Assembly: GCF_017942085.1 (NCBI RefSeq)
Contig: NZ_JAGKSP010000004.1
Coordinates: forward strand, 62,001-126,000
DNA length: 64,000 nt
DNA from: Paenibacillus lignilyticus
Lineage (GTDB): Bacteria > Bacillota > Bacilli > Paenibacillales > Paenibacillaceae
Direction: 5' to 3'
The notes under the pieces were generated by a model, which was not told where the DNA came from, searched no databases, and saw nothing but the letters and a program-made list of their open reading frames with translations. This document shows, piece after piece, positions 17,149 to 25,982 of this stretch (positions are counted from its first letter, which is position 1; each line of letters starts with the position of its first letter). Both the position numbers and the translations under genes were made by a program.

Positions 17149-18405
17149 ATGAAAACCATCATGTTTATTACGAACCGGTTTCCCTTCCCGAATACGGATG
17201 GACGGAAAAATATGCTGCTGCAATACATTCGGCAAATGAAAGAGATTTATCCGGGCAGTGAAATTGTCAATTTATCCTTCGTGGATGATGACCGGTATCT
17301 CAAGCATCGGCCGGATGAAATCGATCGATTGGTGTGTCTTGAGCTGCCGGGATTGGCCGAGAAGCTATTCAATGTCGCGGTATATTCCCTGCTGCTAAGA
17401 AGATGGCCGCTTCAGGTATCTGCTTATTACAGCCGGAAGACACATCGGAAAATCAAAGAAATTGTGCAATCGGAGAAACCGGAGCTCATCTTGTACGACA
17501 TGGTGCGCGTTGCGGAATATGTGTCTGAGGAACAAGGCAGACAGGTTCTGAGCTACGATGATCTGTTATCGCTGCGCTATCGGCGGCAGCTTGAATGGTT
17601 TCATTATATTCCATCCGCACTTGGCGGGTTTGCGGACAAATTGCCGGGCAAGCTGAAGCGTTTAGCGGACGTGAAGTTTATTCAGAAATGGTTGATCAAC
17701 CTGGAGAGCCAGCTGCTTGGCAAGTACGAGAAGCGGGTGGCGGCCCATTTTCACCATCTCATCTTCACCTCCCCGACCGAAGCGGAAAGCTTCCGGAAGG
17801 TTACCCGCCACGAATCCTGTTACGGCATTCCGATGAAGTTCGAACCGGATGGACGGCAGGGCAGCGGACCGCGCAGGTATGACCGAAACAAGCTGGTGTT
17901 CGTCGGCAAGATGGACATCCCGCATAACAGCTCCGCCGTCGTCTATTTCTGCGAGCGAATATGGCCCAAGATCAAGCGGAAGGCGCCGGATGCTACCTTC
18001 TACATTGTCGGGAAGAATCCGACCGCCGAAGTGCTGCAGCTGCAGGAAGCTTATCCGGGCGTCGTCGTCACCGGAGAAGTGGACGATGTGAAGCAGATTG
18101 TCAGCAATTGCGCGCTTATGATCGCTCCGCTGCTGTTCGGGACAGGCATCAAAACGAAAATCGTGGAGGCGATGTCCTGGGGCGTTCCGGTCGTGACCAA
18201 TCAGATCGGCGTCGAAGGGATCAGCGCCAACCATAGTGAGGATTTGTTCATCTGCGATTCGGATGACGAAATCGTTCAGAACGTACTGCTTCTACTCAGC
18301 AACCCAGAGATTAACGAGAAAGTATCGCGCAATTCGGTACGCTATGTCGCAGGTCATTTCAGCAGCTCCGTCACACGCAAACATATGGAGCTGATCTTAT
18401 CATAG
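17149..18405 (+). CDS. GT4-type glycosyltransferase
   Basis: A 418-residue GT-B enzyme. N-terminal part MKTIMFITNRFPFPNTDGRK with Gly/Asp loop for the acceptor; C-terminal nucleotide-sugar part with VFVGKMDIPHN, YIVGKNP, 'GEVDDVKQ' and 'PLLFGTGIKTKIVEAMSWGVPVVTN', in which the Glu-x7-Glu type retaining motif lies. It adds one sugar to the lipid-linked repeat unit on the cytoplasmic side. Donor sugar cannot be told. Part of the exopolysaccharide operon. Confidence 0.87.
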   Translation: MKTIMFITNRFPFPNTDGRKNMLLQYIRQMKEIYPGSEIVNLSFVDDDRYLKHRPDEIDRLVCLELPGLAEKLFNVAVYSLLLRRWPLQVSAYYSRKTHRKIKEIVQSEKPELILYDMVRVAEYVSEEQGRQVLSYDDLLSLRYRRQLEWFHYIPSALGGFADKLPGKLKRLADVKFIQKWLINLESQLLGKYEKRVAAHFHHLIFTSPTEAESFRKVTRHESCYGIPMKFEPDGRQGSGPRRYDRNKLVFVGKMDIPHNSSAVVYFCERIWPKIKRKAPDATFYIVGKNPTAEVLQLQEAYPGVVVTGEVDDVKQIVSNCALMIAPLLFGTGIKTKIVEAMSWGVPVVTNQIGVEGISANHSEDLFICDSDDEIVQNVLLLLSNPEINEKVSRNSVRYVAGHFSSSVTRKHMELILS

Positions 18406-18434
18406 CTCCGCTTGCGCCAAGAGCAGGTGCATTC

Positions 18435-19748
18435 ATGGTTCTTCGAAATCTTATCATTATGCTGTTTCTCTTCTCCTTGGCGGTTTTAACCTACGATAGC
18501 TTGCCGTATTTTCACTTCTCGGTCTATCGTCCGGTCGCCATGTTTCCGATGTTCGCAGCGTCGTTTCTGCTGTTATTCTGCGATTTCCGGTTCAGGCCGG
18601 GAGACCTCTTCTTCATCGCATTCGTTATCTACAGCATCGGACATTCCTTGGTGGCCGCGATTGGCTATGAAGATGCGGGCAGCAGCCTGAAACATGTCAT
18701 TACGCTGCTGTTTGGCCTATCGATGTACAGGGTGTCCGTCTATATTGCCGAAGAAACGAAAACGGATCCTGCCTTGAAGGGATGGATCGCCAAGAGCCTG
18801 TTAATCGGCTTTATCCCGCCGGTGGCTATCGGTTTCATTCAGCTCATGGATGCGCTAGTTATTCACAGCGGATTCTCCTTGCCTTTAACGGGGTTGTTCT
18901 CGGAGAAGGTGTATCGCGGACGTATTCAACTGCTGTCCGGAGAGCCGTCGTGGGGAGCCATTCATATGCTGAGCGGCGGCATTCTGATGTTTTACCTGTT
19001 CAAGCAGGGTTTCCGCAAACATTTGGTGCTGCTGATCGGAACGGCGGTGCTGCTGGTATTATCCTTCTCGGCTTATGCCTACAGCGTATTGCTGACCGCG
19101 CTGCTCATCTACGTGCTGATAACGAGCAAGAACCGGGGAAAAATGCTGCTTGTGCTTGCGGCATGCGTTCTTGTCGTAGGGGTAGGGGTTCCGTTCCTGT
19201 TAGAGGCTTTCCACGTCAGCGGCTACTTTACGGACCGGTTCCAGTTTGATTTCAATTCCCTGATCAAGACCGATAATTCGTTTTTCATCCGGGTTGTTTT
19301 CCCGGCTATCGGTTTCTTGGAATTCGCACACCACCCGCTCTTCGGCGTTGGGGGAGGATTTTATTACAGGGATTTTGCGGAACTATTGCTGAAGAATTTC
19401 AATGATGGTTTGGTGTTCAAAGAGGTACATGATCTCGTCTTCGACACTCCTGAGATGGCAACGTCACGGAATTTGTTGTCCAAAGTGTTCGCAGAGGAAG
19501 GCTTGATCGGGGCCGCGCTGTTCTTCGGCTTTATGATCTCCGCCTTGAGGAGCGCAGGTGCGAGTCCTTACGCTAAATTCGCTTTTGCGCTGTGCGTTTC
19601 GCTCGTCATGAACTTCGATTCCTATTCCTTTGTGAACTTTTGGCTGTTGATCGGGTTCATCCGAGGCGGTTTTTTCAATGAACAGCCGGCTGCCGTGGCA
19701 GTAGGAAGCGTGATGCAGCGCATGAAGGGAATGAAACGAATTGCATGA
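18435..19748 (+). CDS. O-antigen ligase-like polymerase (Wzy-type)
   Basis: A 437-residue protein with about eleven hydrophobic segments and one larger extracytoplasmic loop (about 270-340, with FDFNSLIKTDNSFFIR and HHPLFGVGGG). 'HHPLFGVGGGFYY' resembles the conserved G-x-G motif of O-antigen ligase/polymerase proteins. It probably joins repeat units on the outer face of the membrane. Its stop overlaps the next start (ATGA). Polymerases are poorly conserved, so the call rests on topology, motif and position. Confidence 0.75.
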   Translation: MVLRNLIIMLFLFSLAVLTYDSLPYFHFSVYRPVAMFPMFAASFLLLFCDFRFRPGDLFFIAFVIYSIGHSLVAAIGYEDAGSSLKHVITLLFGLSMYRVSVYIAEETKTDPALKGWIAKSLLIGFIPPVAIGFIQLMDALVIHSGFSLPLTGLFSEKVYRGRIQLLSGEPSWGAIHMLSGGILMFYLFKQGFRKHLVLLIGTAVLLVLSFSAYAYSVLLTALLIYVLITSKNRGKMLLVLAACVLVVGVGVPFLLEAFHVSGYFTDRFQFDFNSLIKTDNSFFIRVVFPAIGFLEFAHHPLFGVGGGFYYRDFAELLLKNFNDGLVFKEVHDLVFDTPEMATSRNLLSKVFAEEGLIGAALFFGFMISALRSAGASPYAKFAFALCVSLVMNFDSYSFVNFWLLIGFIRGGFFNEQPAAVAVGSVMQRMKGMKRIA

Positions 19749-20962
19749 GAATCTTAATTGTGAATAGTTTATACACGCCGTACATCATTGGCGGCGCGGA
19801 AATATCGACGCAAATATTAGCGGAATCGCTGGTCTCCGCCGCTGAGGTTCATGTCTTGACGGTTGGCGGTCAGAAGCGAAGCGCCGGTGTGTACACAGAA
19901 GTGATCAACGGCGTCACCGTGCATCGTTTGCCATACAACAATCTGTACTGGATCGGGGAGCCTCAGGGACGCGGAACATTGATGAAGGCGGCACGCAGGA
20001 TGATCGATCTCTACAATCCGGTGCAAATCAAGACGTTCCGCAGCCTCTTGTCAGCGATCAAACCGGATCTGGTGCACACCCAGAATTTATCCGGGTTTGG
20101 CTCGGGGATTTGGTCAGCTTGCGCCGAACAAGGCTTGCCAGTGGCGCATACGCTCCGGGACTATTCGCTCCTCTCGCCGGTCAGCTCTCCCATCAAGAAC
20201 CAGGCGTTAGCGCGCATGTATCATTCGACTTCGCTTGGTTACAGCAAACGGGTATCGGCGGTCGTCGGGATTTCATCCCATATTCTAAAGCGTCATACGG
20301 ATGCGGGACTGTTCCCTAATGCAGCAAAGCTGGTCATTCCGAACGCCGTGGACGGCGCTATCGAAGGCGGAGCGAAAGACTTTCATCGCGAGCCGCTGCG
20401 AATCGGTTATTTCGGGCGAATCGAAGCCGAGAAAGGCGTGCGCGAGCTGATCGACGCCATCCGTTTCCTGCCGCGCAAGATGGTAGAGCAAGTGATGATT
20501 TGCGGCGATGGGGGATTGAAGCAGCAGCTTCAGGAGTTGTGCAGCTCTGATGACCGGTTCGTGTTTACCGGCAAAGTTACACCGGAAGAAGCCCGCAGCC
20601 ATATGGGCCGCGTCGATGTTACGTTTGTTCCTTCCATATGGGAAGAGCCTTTCGGACGGGTCATCATCGAGTCGTATCAGGTCGGAACCCCGGTGTACGC
20701 CTCGGCGGTCGGAGGAATTCCGGATGCGGTCTGGAATCCGGGCGAATTCCTCTTTGCTCCGGGGAGCGCGGAAGCGATCCAAGCCAAAATTATCGCGTTC
20801 CATGCCTTAAGGGGCGACGAGAGAAGAAGGATTGGAGAGCAGTGTCTGAAGCATTGCCGTAACTTTACGACGCAATCGCTGTTGGACAAACACCTCAATC
20901 TATATGAACAAATTCAATATGGCCAGCATGAATATGCGCTGGCAGGGGTGAACGGGAGATGA
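19745..20962 (+). CDS. GT4-type glycosyltransferase
   Basis: A 405-residue GT-B enzyme. It has the GT4 acceptor-loop motif 'PYIIGGAEIST' near the N-terminus, 'RIGYFGRIEAEKGVREL' for the nucleotide-sugar half, and 'PSIWEEPFGRVIIESYQVGTPV', the E-x7-E retaining motif. Translationally coupled to both neighbours by 4-bp overlaps. Donor and acceptor are unknown. Confidence 0.9.
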   Translation: MRILIVNSLYTPYIIGGAEISTQILAESLVSAAEVHVLTVGGQKRSAGVYTEVINGVTVHRLPYNNLYWIGEPQGRGTLMKAARRMIDLYNPVQIKTFRSLLSAIKPDLVHTQNLSGFGSGIWSACAEQGLPVAHTLRDYSLLSPVSSPIKNQALARMYHSTSLGYSKRVSAVVGISSHILKRHTDAGLFPNAAKLVIPNAVDGAIEGGAKDFHREPLRIGYFGRIEAEKGVRELIDAIRFLPRKMVEQVMICGDGGLKQQLQELCSSDDRFVFTGKVTPEEARSHMGRVDVTFVPSIWEEPFGRVIIESYQVGTPVYASAVGGIPDAVWNPGEFLFAPGSAEAIQAKIIAFHALRGDERRRIGEQCLKHCRNFTTQSLLDKHLNLYEQIQYGQHEYALAGVNGR

Positions 20963-22017
20963 GCACCATGAGCAAGTCGACCGTTTACATGTGGCCCAAA
21001 GCGAGCCCGGATAATAAATACAGCGAACTGCTGACCAAATCGATTGAGCAGGCAGGATTGCATGTCGAGCATTATGACAAAGAAACGGTGCTGAAGCCGG
21101 GCAGCGGGGACATCGTCCACATGCATTGGCCGAGTAATTCCTATCAGCATGCATCCGGATTGGCATTGACCGTCCTGAAGTCGCTGTTCTTCGCGCTCCT
21201 GCTGCTCTATTACAGGATCAGAGGCGTTCGCTTGTTCTGGACCGTTCACAACATTTGGCCGCATTCAGGCAGAACACGCTGGGACTATATCATGCGCAAG
21301 TATATTTTGACCGTTTGCCACCGCGCTTTTGTCCTGAGCGAGTCGGTGAAGCAGGAAGTTTCCGGCGTGTTTGGGATATCGCCAAGAAAGCTTGTGGTGA
21401 CGCCGCATGGCCATTATGTTGGCGCCTATCCGGGTACAGGAACGGATATCCGCCGGAAATTCGGCATCGCGCCGGACCGGTTCCTGTTCTTGTTCGTCGG
21501 TCGGATCAATCCGTACAAAGGGGTTGATCGACTCGTGGAGGCGTTCGCGTCACTGAATCTTGAGCATTGCAGTTTGTTAATCGCCGGAAGGGTCGATAAG
21601 GGGTACAGCCTGGATTTCATCGACGCCTACAACAGCGATGGAGCCATTAGCGTTTATCCGCAGTTTGTGGGTGATGATGAACTGGCCGACTATCTGCAAG
21701 CGGCCGATCGGGTCGTATTGCCGTACAACCAAATCACGACATCCGGGAGCGCGATTCTGGCTTTATCCCATCATAAGCCGGTTATAGCGCCGAATCTTGG
21801 CGCGCTCGGTGAGTATGTAACAGGCGAATGCGGCATTCTGTACGATCCGGAGGACCCTAACGGCTTGCGCAATGCGCTTCGAAAGTCATTGGACATGGAT
21901 ATGAAGCAAACGGAGAAGCAAATTGAGGCCAAGCTGCGAGAGCTCGATTGGAGCCGGATAGCCGGTAAAATGATCCCTATTTATAGCGGTACAAAGCTGC
22001 ACGAGGTGAAAGCATGA
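20959..22017 (+). CDS. GT-B glycosyltransferase (GT4 family)
   Basis: A 352-residue enzyme. 'VHMHWPSNSYQH' and 'FWTVHNIWPHSG' in the N-terminal half are typical of Firmicute GT4 enzymes, and 'FLFVGRINPYKGVDRLVEAF' and 'TTSGSAILALSHHKPVIAPN' mark the donor half. The last motif has Ser-Gly-Ser in place of the usual Glu, as in GT4 mannosyl- and glucosyltransferases with a shortened site. It starts inside the previous stop; a second ATG follows two codons on. Confidence 0.87.
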   Translation: MSTMSKSTVYMWPKASPDNKYSELLTKSIEQAGLHVEHYDKETVLKPGSGDIVHMHWPSNSYQHASGLALTVLKSLFFALLLLYYRIRGVRLFWTVHNIWPHSGRTRWDYIMRKYILTVCHRAFVLSESVKQEVSGVFGISPRKLVVTPHGHYVGAYPGTGTDIRRKFGIAPDRFLFLFVGRINPYKGVDRLVEAFASLNLEHCSLLIAGRVDKGYSLDFIDAYNSDGAISVYPQFVGDDELADYLQAADRVVLPYNQITTSGSAILALSHHKPVIAPNLGALGEYVTGECGILYDPEDPNGLRNALRKSLDMDMKQTEKQIEAKLRELDWSRIAGKMIPIYSGTKLHEVKA

Positions 22018-22913
22018 AAGCAACGATAGCCATTTGTACACATAATCGGGCAGCAGATGTGAAGGAAGCGCTGCTCAGCCTGCTGCAGCAAAGCTACAAA
22101 CAACCTTTCGAGGTCATCGTGATCGACAATCGATCCACCGATCATACCAAACAAACGGTACTGGACTTCCGGAATATGGTCGATATTCAGGTCCGCTACG
22201 TGTATGAGGAACGACTTGGTTTATCCGTCGCCCGGAATCGTGCGATCCGCGAGGCAAGAGGCGAGATCATTCTCTTCCTGGATGACGATGCGAAGGCATC
22301 GAAGGACTGGCTTGCCGGCATCATTGACTTGTTCGACGGGAATCCGCGAATCGGCTGTGTCGGCGGTAAAATCGAGCCCGCATGGGAAGGCAGCCCGCCA
22401 AGGTGGCTGTCCCGGGATAACCATTCCCTCTACAGCATTTTGGATTATTCGGATGACATTGTGGAGATGAAGGAGCCGGCGATTCCGTTCGGAGCCAATG
22501 TTGCTTTCCGCAAGTCGGTATTCGATACGATGAATGCCTTCCGCGAGGATCTCGGCAGAGTGGGAAGCAATTTGCTCTCCAGTGAAGAGGCTGAGCTGAT
22601 TGCGCGTATTCGTACGCGGTATGCGGTCTACTACACGCCCCATGCTTCCGTGCTGCACAAGATTCCGCGAAGCCGGATCAGCCGGAAATGGCTGCTGCGG
22701 CGCATTTATTGGCAAGGGGTAAGCAGCGCGGTGTCCTCGAAGCAAAAAACGGGGATCATCATGAAATCGCTCGTGAAACTGCCGATCTTTCTCGTGCTGA
22801 CGATCTTGTTCCTGTTCGATAAACGGCGGATATTCCGTAATGTCAGCAAGATCATTTATAACAACGGATTGATCAGCGGCGTGCTGCGAAGCTACCAGCT
22901 GAAGCGAATCTAA
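22014..22913 (+). CDS. GT2-type glycosyltransferase
   Basis: A 299-residue GT-A enzyme with 'ATIAICTHNRAADVKEAL', the metal-binding LDDDA at about residue 91 and 'FGANVAFRKSVFD'. A hydrophobic stretch near 250-265 may hold it to the membrane. Inverting GT2 enzymes often add glucuronic acid, galactose or rhamnose in exopolysaccharide repeat units; GlcA fits the nearby UDP-glucose dehydrogenase but is not shown. Coupled to the upstream gene by ATGA. Confidence 0.9.
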   Translation: MKATIAICTHNRAADVKEALLSLLQQSYKQPFEVIVIDNRSTDHTKQTVLDFRNMVDIQVRYVYEERLGLSVARNRAIREARGEIILFLDDDAKASKDWLAGIIDLFDGNPRIGCVGGKIEPAWEGSPPRWLSRDNHSLYSILDYSDDIVEMKEPAIPFGANVAFRKSVFDTMNAFREDLGRVGSNLLSSEEAELIARIRTRYAVYYTPHASVLHKIPRSRISRKWLLRRIYWQGVSSAVSSKQKTGIIMKSLVKLPIFLVLTILFLFDKRRIFRNVSKIIYNNGLISGVLRSYQLKRI

Positions 22914-22934
22914 CCTTTGAGGATGTTTTGAATC

Positions 22935-24275
22935 ATGAATCAACTAGCTGCTACAAGGGCGGGAGCAGGCCGCAGCGTATTCCAAACGATCCTGCATACC
23001 AGCGTCGCCAATCTGCTCATTATGGTGTTAAGCACCTTAACCTCCATCGTGACCGCACGATTGTTCGGCGTCGAGGGGAAAGGGATGTTCTCGGCTATTC
23101 TGTTCTGGCCGACTTTGCTGGCAGGGCTTGTCTCATTCGGGCTACCTACCTCCCTTATTTACAACATGAAGATTCATGCGGGGAAAGCGGCGGAGTACAT
23201 TCGAGCAGGATTCATGTTCCAGGTGCCGGTCAGTGTGCTTGTCGGCACGATTGCCTGGATCGGCCTGCCCGTCTGGCTCGGAAACTATCCGGATGACGTC
23301 ATTCGGACAGCCCAGTGGTACACGATCTTGACACTGCCGATGCTGCTGGCTGTCAATCTGCTGACGGCACTCACGCAAAGCATGGATAAATTCGTGCTGT
23401 ATAACGGACTGCGCTTATACGTTCCGCTTAGCAATCTGCTGGGACTGCTGGTTTTGTGGGCGATCGGCAAATTATCGCTGCACGGCGCCGCACTCATATT
23501 CTTCGGTACGAGCTTAATGGTCATCTTCTGGGCGCTGTACCGGCTGCGGCATGAATTATCGTTCAACTGGCTGCGCAGATTTTCGGACCGTATCGTGCTG
23601 GGGACGCTGTTTGGCTACGGTGGACGAGTATTCGGCGTAGAGCTGCTCGGCACGCTGTATTCACAGTGCGACAAGCTGATTATTTTAACGCTGCTAACAC
23701 CGAGGGATTTCGGGCTCTATACGGTTGTTTATACGTTATCTCGTGTATTCAATGTCGTGCAGACGGCCATTTCGAACGTTATTTTTCCGAAGGTGACGGG
23801 GCTTAGTCAGGACAAAATCATCGCTTCCGTCGGCAGAGCCTTCCGGCTGTCCTTCCTGCTCATGACCATCGCGGTTATTCCGGGAATGCTCATCGGCCAT
23901 TATTTGCTGGGCCTCTTGTACGGGGAGCAGTTTCTGGAAGCCGGCACGGCGTTCTACCTGCTGTCCCTCGAATGCATCATCGGCGGAGGTTCATGGATTC
24001 TCGCCTCTTCCTTCAACGCGATGGGACGCCCCGGATTGGTAGCGATGCGGCAAGCGATCGCGCTGGCCATCACGGTCGGGTTGTTTTTCATCCTTACACC
24101 GCTGTATGGCTTGAACGGCATCGCAATTGCTTTGCTGCTCGGCGCGGTTATCCGCATTCTGATTACGATCGCAGCGATGAGGATCGTGTTCAAGGTTCGC
24201 ATTCTCGGCATTTTGTATGACAAAAGTGATCTGCGCTTTCTATACGAGCACCTCTCGCGAAGAATGCAAACTTAG
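22935..24275 (+). CDS. Polysaccharide flippase (Wzx/MATE-like)
   Basis: A 446-residue membrane protein with about twelve to fourteen hydrophobic segments, the layout of lipid-linked oligosaccharide flippases. Features include 'NLLIMVLSTLTSIVTARLFG' near the start, 'FGLYTVVYTLSRVFNVVQTAI' in the middle and 'GRPGLVAMRQ' near 355. It moves the finished undecaprenyl-linked repeat unit outward for the polymerase. Confidence 0.88.
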   Translation: MNQLAATRAGAGRSVFQTILHTSVANLLIMVLSTLTSIVTARLFGVEGKGMFSAILFWPTLLAGLVSFGLPTSLIYNMKIHAGKAAEYIRAGFMFQVPVSVLVGTIAWIGLPVWLGNYPDDVIRTAQWYTILTLPMLLAVNLLTALTQSMDKFVLYNGLRLYVPLSNLLGLLVLWAIGKLSLHGAALIFFGTSLMVIFWALYRLRHELSFNWLRRFSDRIVLGTLFGYGGRVFGVELLGTLYSQCDKLIILTLLTPRDFGLYTVVYTLSRVFNVVQTAISNVIFPKVTGLSQDKIIASVGRAFRLSFLLMTIAVIPGMLIGHYLLGLLYGEQFLEAGTAFYLLSLECIIGGGSWILASSFNAMGRPGLVAMRQAIALAITVGLFFILTPLYGLNGIAIALLLGAVIRILITIAAMRIVFKVRILGILYDKSDLRFLYEHLSRRMQT

Positions 24276-24293
24276 GAAGGCGGCAACACCGGC

Positions 24294-24845
24294 ATGAACA
24301 TAAGCAACAGAAGCATCAAGGATTACTTCAAATTCGGGTATCGCGTATTGCTCGGTGCGTTCTTTCGGAGGCATGTCGATCAATGCGGGAAGCTGCTGCG
24401 GGTAGGCGGAAGCATGACGGTGTCGAAGGCCAAACGAGCCAAGCTCTTCATCGGCGACTACGTCATCCTGCACAAGCATGCCGGATTTTACTTGGATTCC
24501 AACGAGGCTGTCATTGAAATCGGCGACCATACGTTCATTAATCGTAGAACCGAAATCAGATGCAAGAAGCAGGTAACAATCGGCAGTCACTGCGCCATCT
24601 CGTGGGATGTCACCATTATGGATACGGACTATCACAGCATGGAGGGCAGCTTGGCGACCAAGCCGACAATCATCGGCAATCGTGTCTGGATCGGCAATAA
24701 GGCGATTATTCTGAAAGGGGTCACGATCGGGGAAGGCGCAGTTGTGGCTGCAGGGTCGGTTGTGTCGAGAGACGTGCCAGCCCACACGCTTGTCGCAGGC
24801 GTCCCCGCGAAGCCCATCAAGAAGAACGTGAAGTGGACCAAGTGA
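24294..24845 (+). CDS. Left-handed beta-helix O-acyltransferase
   Basis: A 183-residue protein with hexapeptide repeats ([42 protein letters not shown], and [26 protein letters not shown] in overlapping turns) and the catalytic-type His in '[10 protein letters not shown]'. Such enzymes transfer acetyl groups from acetyl-CoA to sugars. It probably acetylates the exopolysaccharide repeat unit. A hairpin-forming repeat follows the stop. Confidence 0.88.
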   Translation: MNISNRSIKDYFKFGYRVLLGAFFRRHVDQCGKLLRVGGSMTVSKAKRAKLFIGDYVILHKHAGFYLDSNEAVIEIGDHTFINRRTEIRCKKQVTIGSHCAISWDVTIMDTDYHSMEGSLATKPTIIGNRVWIGNKAIILKGVTIGEGAVVAAGSVVSRDVPAHTLVAGVPAKPIKKNVKWTK

Positions 24846-24849
24846 CGGA

Positions 24850-24912
24850 GCTTGTTCAAAAAGCGCGGAGAGCACATCCCTGAACCCTGCAGCACTCCCT
24901 TTTTGAACAAGC
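24850..24912. repeat. 63-bp inverted-repeat element with a 16-nt core shared elsewhere
   Basis: Perfect 14-bp arms GCTTGTTCAAAAAG (24850-24863) and CTTTTTGAACAAGC (24899-24912) enclose 35 bp. The inner 16 bases GCACATCCCTGAACCC (24872-24887) recur exactly at 35071-35086, upstream of a lasso precursor. No run of T follows on the + strand, so it is not a plain terminator. A GA-repeat run (24915-24928) follows. Confidence 0.7.
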
Positions 24913-24951
24913 CCGAGAGAGAGAGAGAAGAGACACGGAGGAGACGGATGA

Positions 24952-25917
24952 ATGGAAAGCGTACAGTTTGCTCATCCGATGGATGAGCTCAAGGACCGGC
25001 TTCGGCAGATTTTGCAGGTGATTCCGCCGCATTCCAAGATCTATTACCTCGATTATCCGGTTCATGGTAATGGCGGAGATCTGTTGATCATGAAAGGCAC
25101 TGAAGCGTTCTTCAAAGATAATCATATTCGCGTTATGGCGCGTTACAGCGTGCTTGATTTCCCAAGCGGCGTGAAGATTCCGCAGGATCATATTATCGTG
25201 CTGCATGGCGGCGGGAACTTCGGTGATCTGTATCCGGCTCACCAGAGGCTGCGCGAGCAAGTCGTTTCCGACTATCCCGGCCATCGGGTAGTCATGCTGC
25301 CGCAGACGATTTTCTACAAGAGCGAGGCGGAATTCAACCGGACGGCAAGTATCTTCAATCAGCATAAGGACTTGCATCTCTATGTTCGCGACACCTACTC
25401 GCAAGAGATGGCTGCCGTCAAATTCAAGACCTGCCATGTCTACCTGTCCCCGGATATGGCGCATCAATTATGGCCGATTCGGAGCCATACGAACCCGGAT
25501 AAGGAATTGCTTTGTTTCCTTCGCATTGACATCGAGAAGACGGCGGAGCAGGAGCGGCTTGAAGCTTCAGGCCAAGGCGACTATCTGGATTGGGCGACGC
25601 TGTTCAGCGGATTTGAGCAGAAATCCATTCGCGCGATTTTCAAAATGTCCGCAGCAAGCAACGGCAAATTGCCTGTAAGCATGATCTGGGGCAAATACAC
25701 CGACTATCTGGTGAACAAAGCCGTTAACCGGTTTAGTAAATACAAGAAAGTGCAGACCTCAAGGCTTCATGGACATATTCTGTCTTGTCTCATGGATAAG
25801 CCGAATATTCTGCTGGACAACTCCTACGGAAAGAATTCCAGCTACTATCGCACTTGGACGAATGGAATAACGTCAGCGAAACTATTGGCGCAGCAGACTA
25901 GCGCAGAGAGAGTTTGA
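24952..25917 (+). CDS. Polysaccharide pyruvyl transferase
   Basis: A 321-residue protein with the family's 'HGNGGDLLIMKG' at about 38-49, 'VLHGGGNFGDLYPAHQ' at about 84-99 and 'QTIFYKS'. It transfers a pyruvate ketal from phosphoenolpyruvate to a sugar, which adds negative charge to exopolysaccharide. GGAGGAGACGG precedes the ATG. The stop codon lies within the first of two tandem hairpin repeats. Confidence 0.9.
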   Translation: MESVQFAHPMDELKDRLRQILQVIPPHSKIYYLDYPVHGNGGDLLIMKGTEAFFKDNHIRVMARYSVLDFPSGVKIPQDHIIVLHGGGNFGDLYPAHQRLREQVVSDYPGHRVVMLPQTIFYKSEAEFNRTASIFNQHKDLHLYVRDTYSQEMAAVKFKTCHVYLSPDMAHQLWPIRSHTNPDKELLCFLRIDIEKTAEQERLEASGQGDYLDWATLFSGFEQKSIRAIFKMSAASNGKLPVSMIWGKYTDYLVNKAVNRFSKYKKVQTSRLHGHILSCLMDKPNILLDNSYGKNSSYYRTWTNGITSAKLLAQQTSAERV

Positions 25918-25961
25918 CTCTCGTCAAACTTATAGCAGAGAGAGTTTGACTCCGTCAAACT
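25903..25961 (+). repeat. Tandem duplicated hairpin at the end of the pyruvyl transferase gene
   Basis: Two copies of GCAGAGAGAGTTTGACTC plus GTCAAACT, at 25903-25930 and 25935-25961. Each folds as AGTTTGAC/GTCAAACT with a 3-4 nt loop. The stop TGA of the upstream gene is inside copy one, and the copies end 15 bp before the ribosome site of the next gene. Confidence 0.75.
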
Positions 25962-25982
25962 CCCTATTAAAGGAGGTATATC

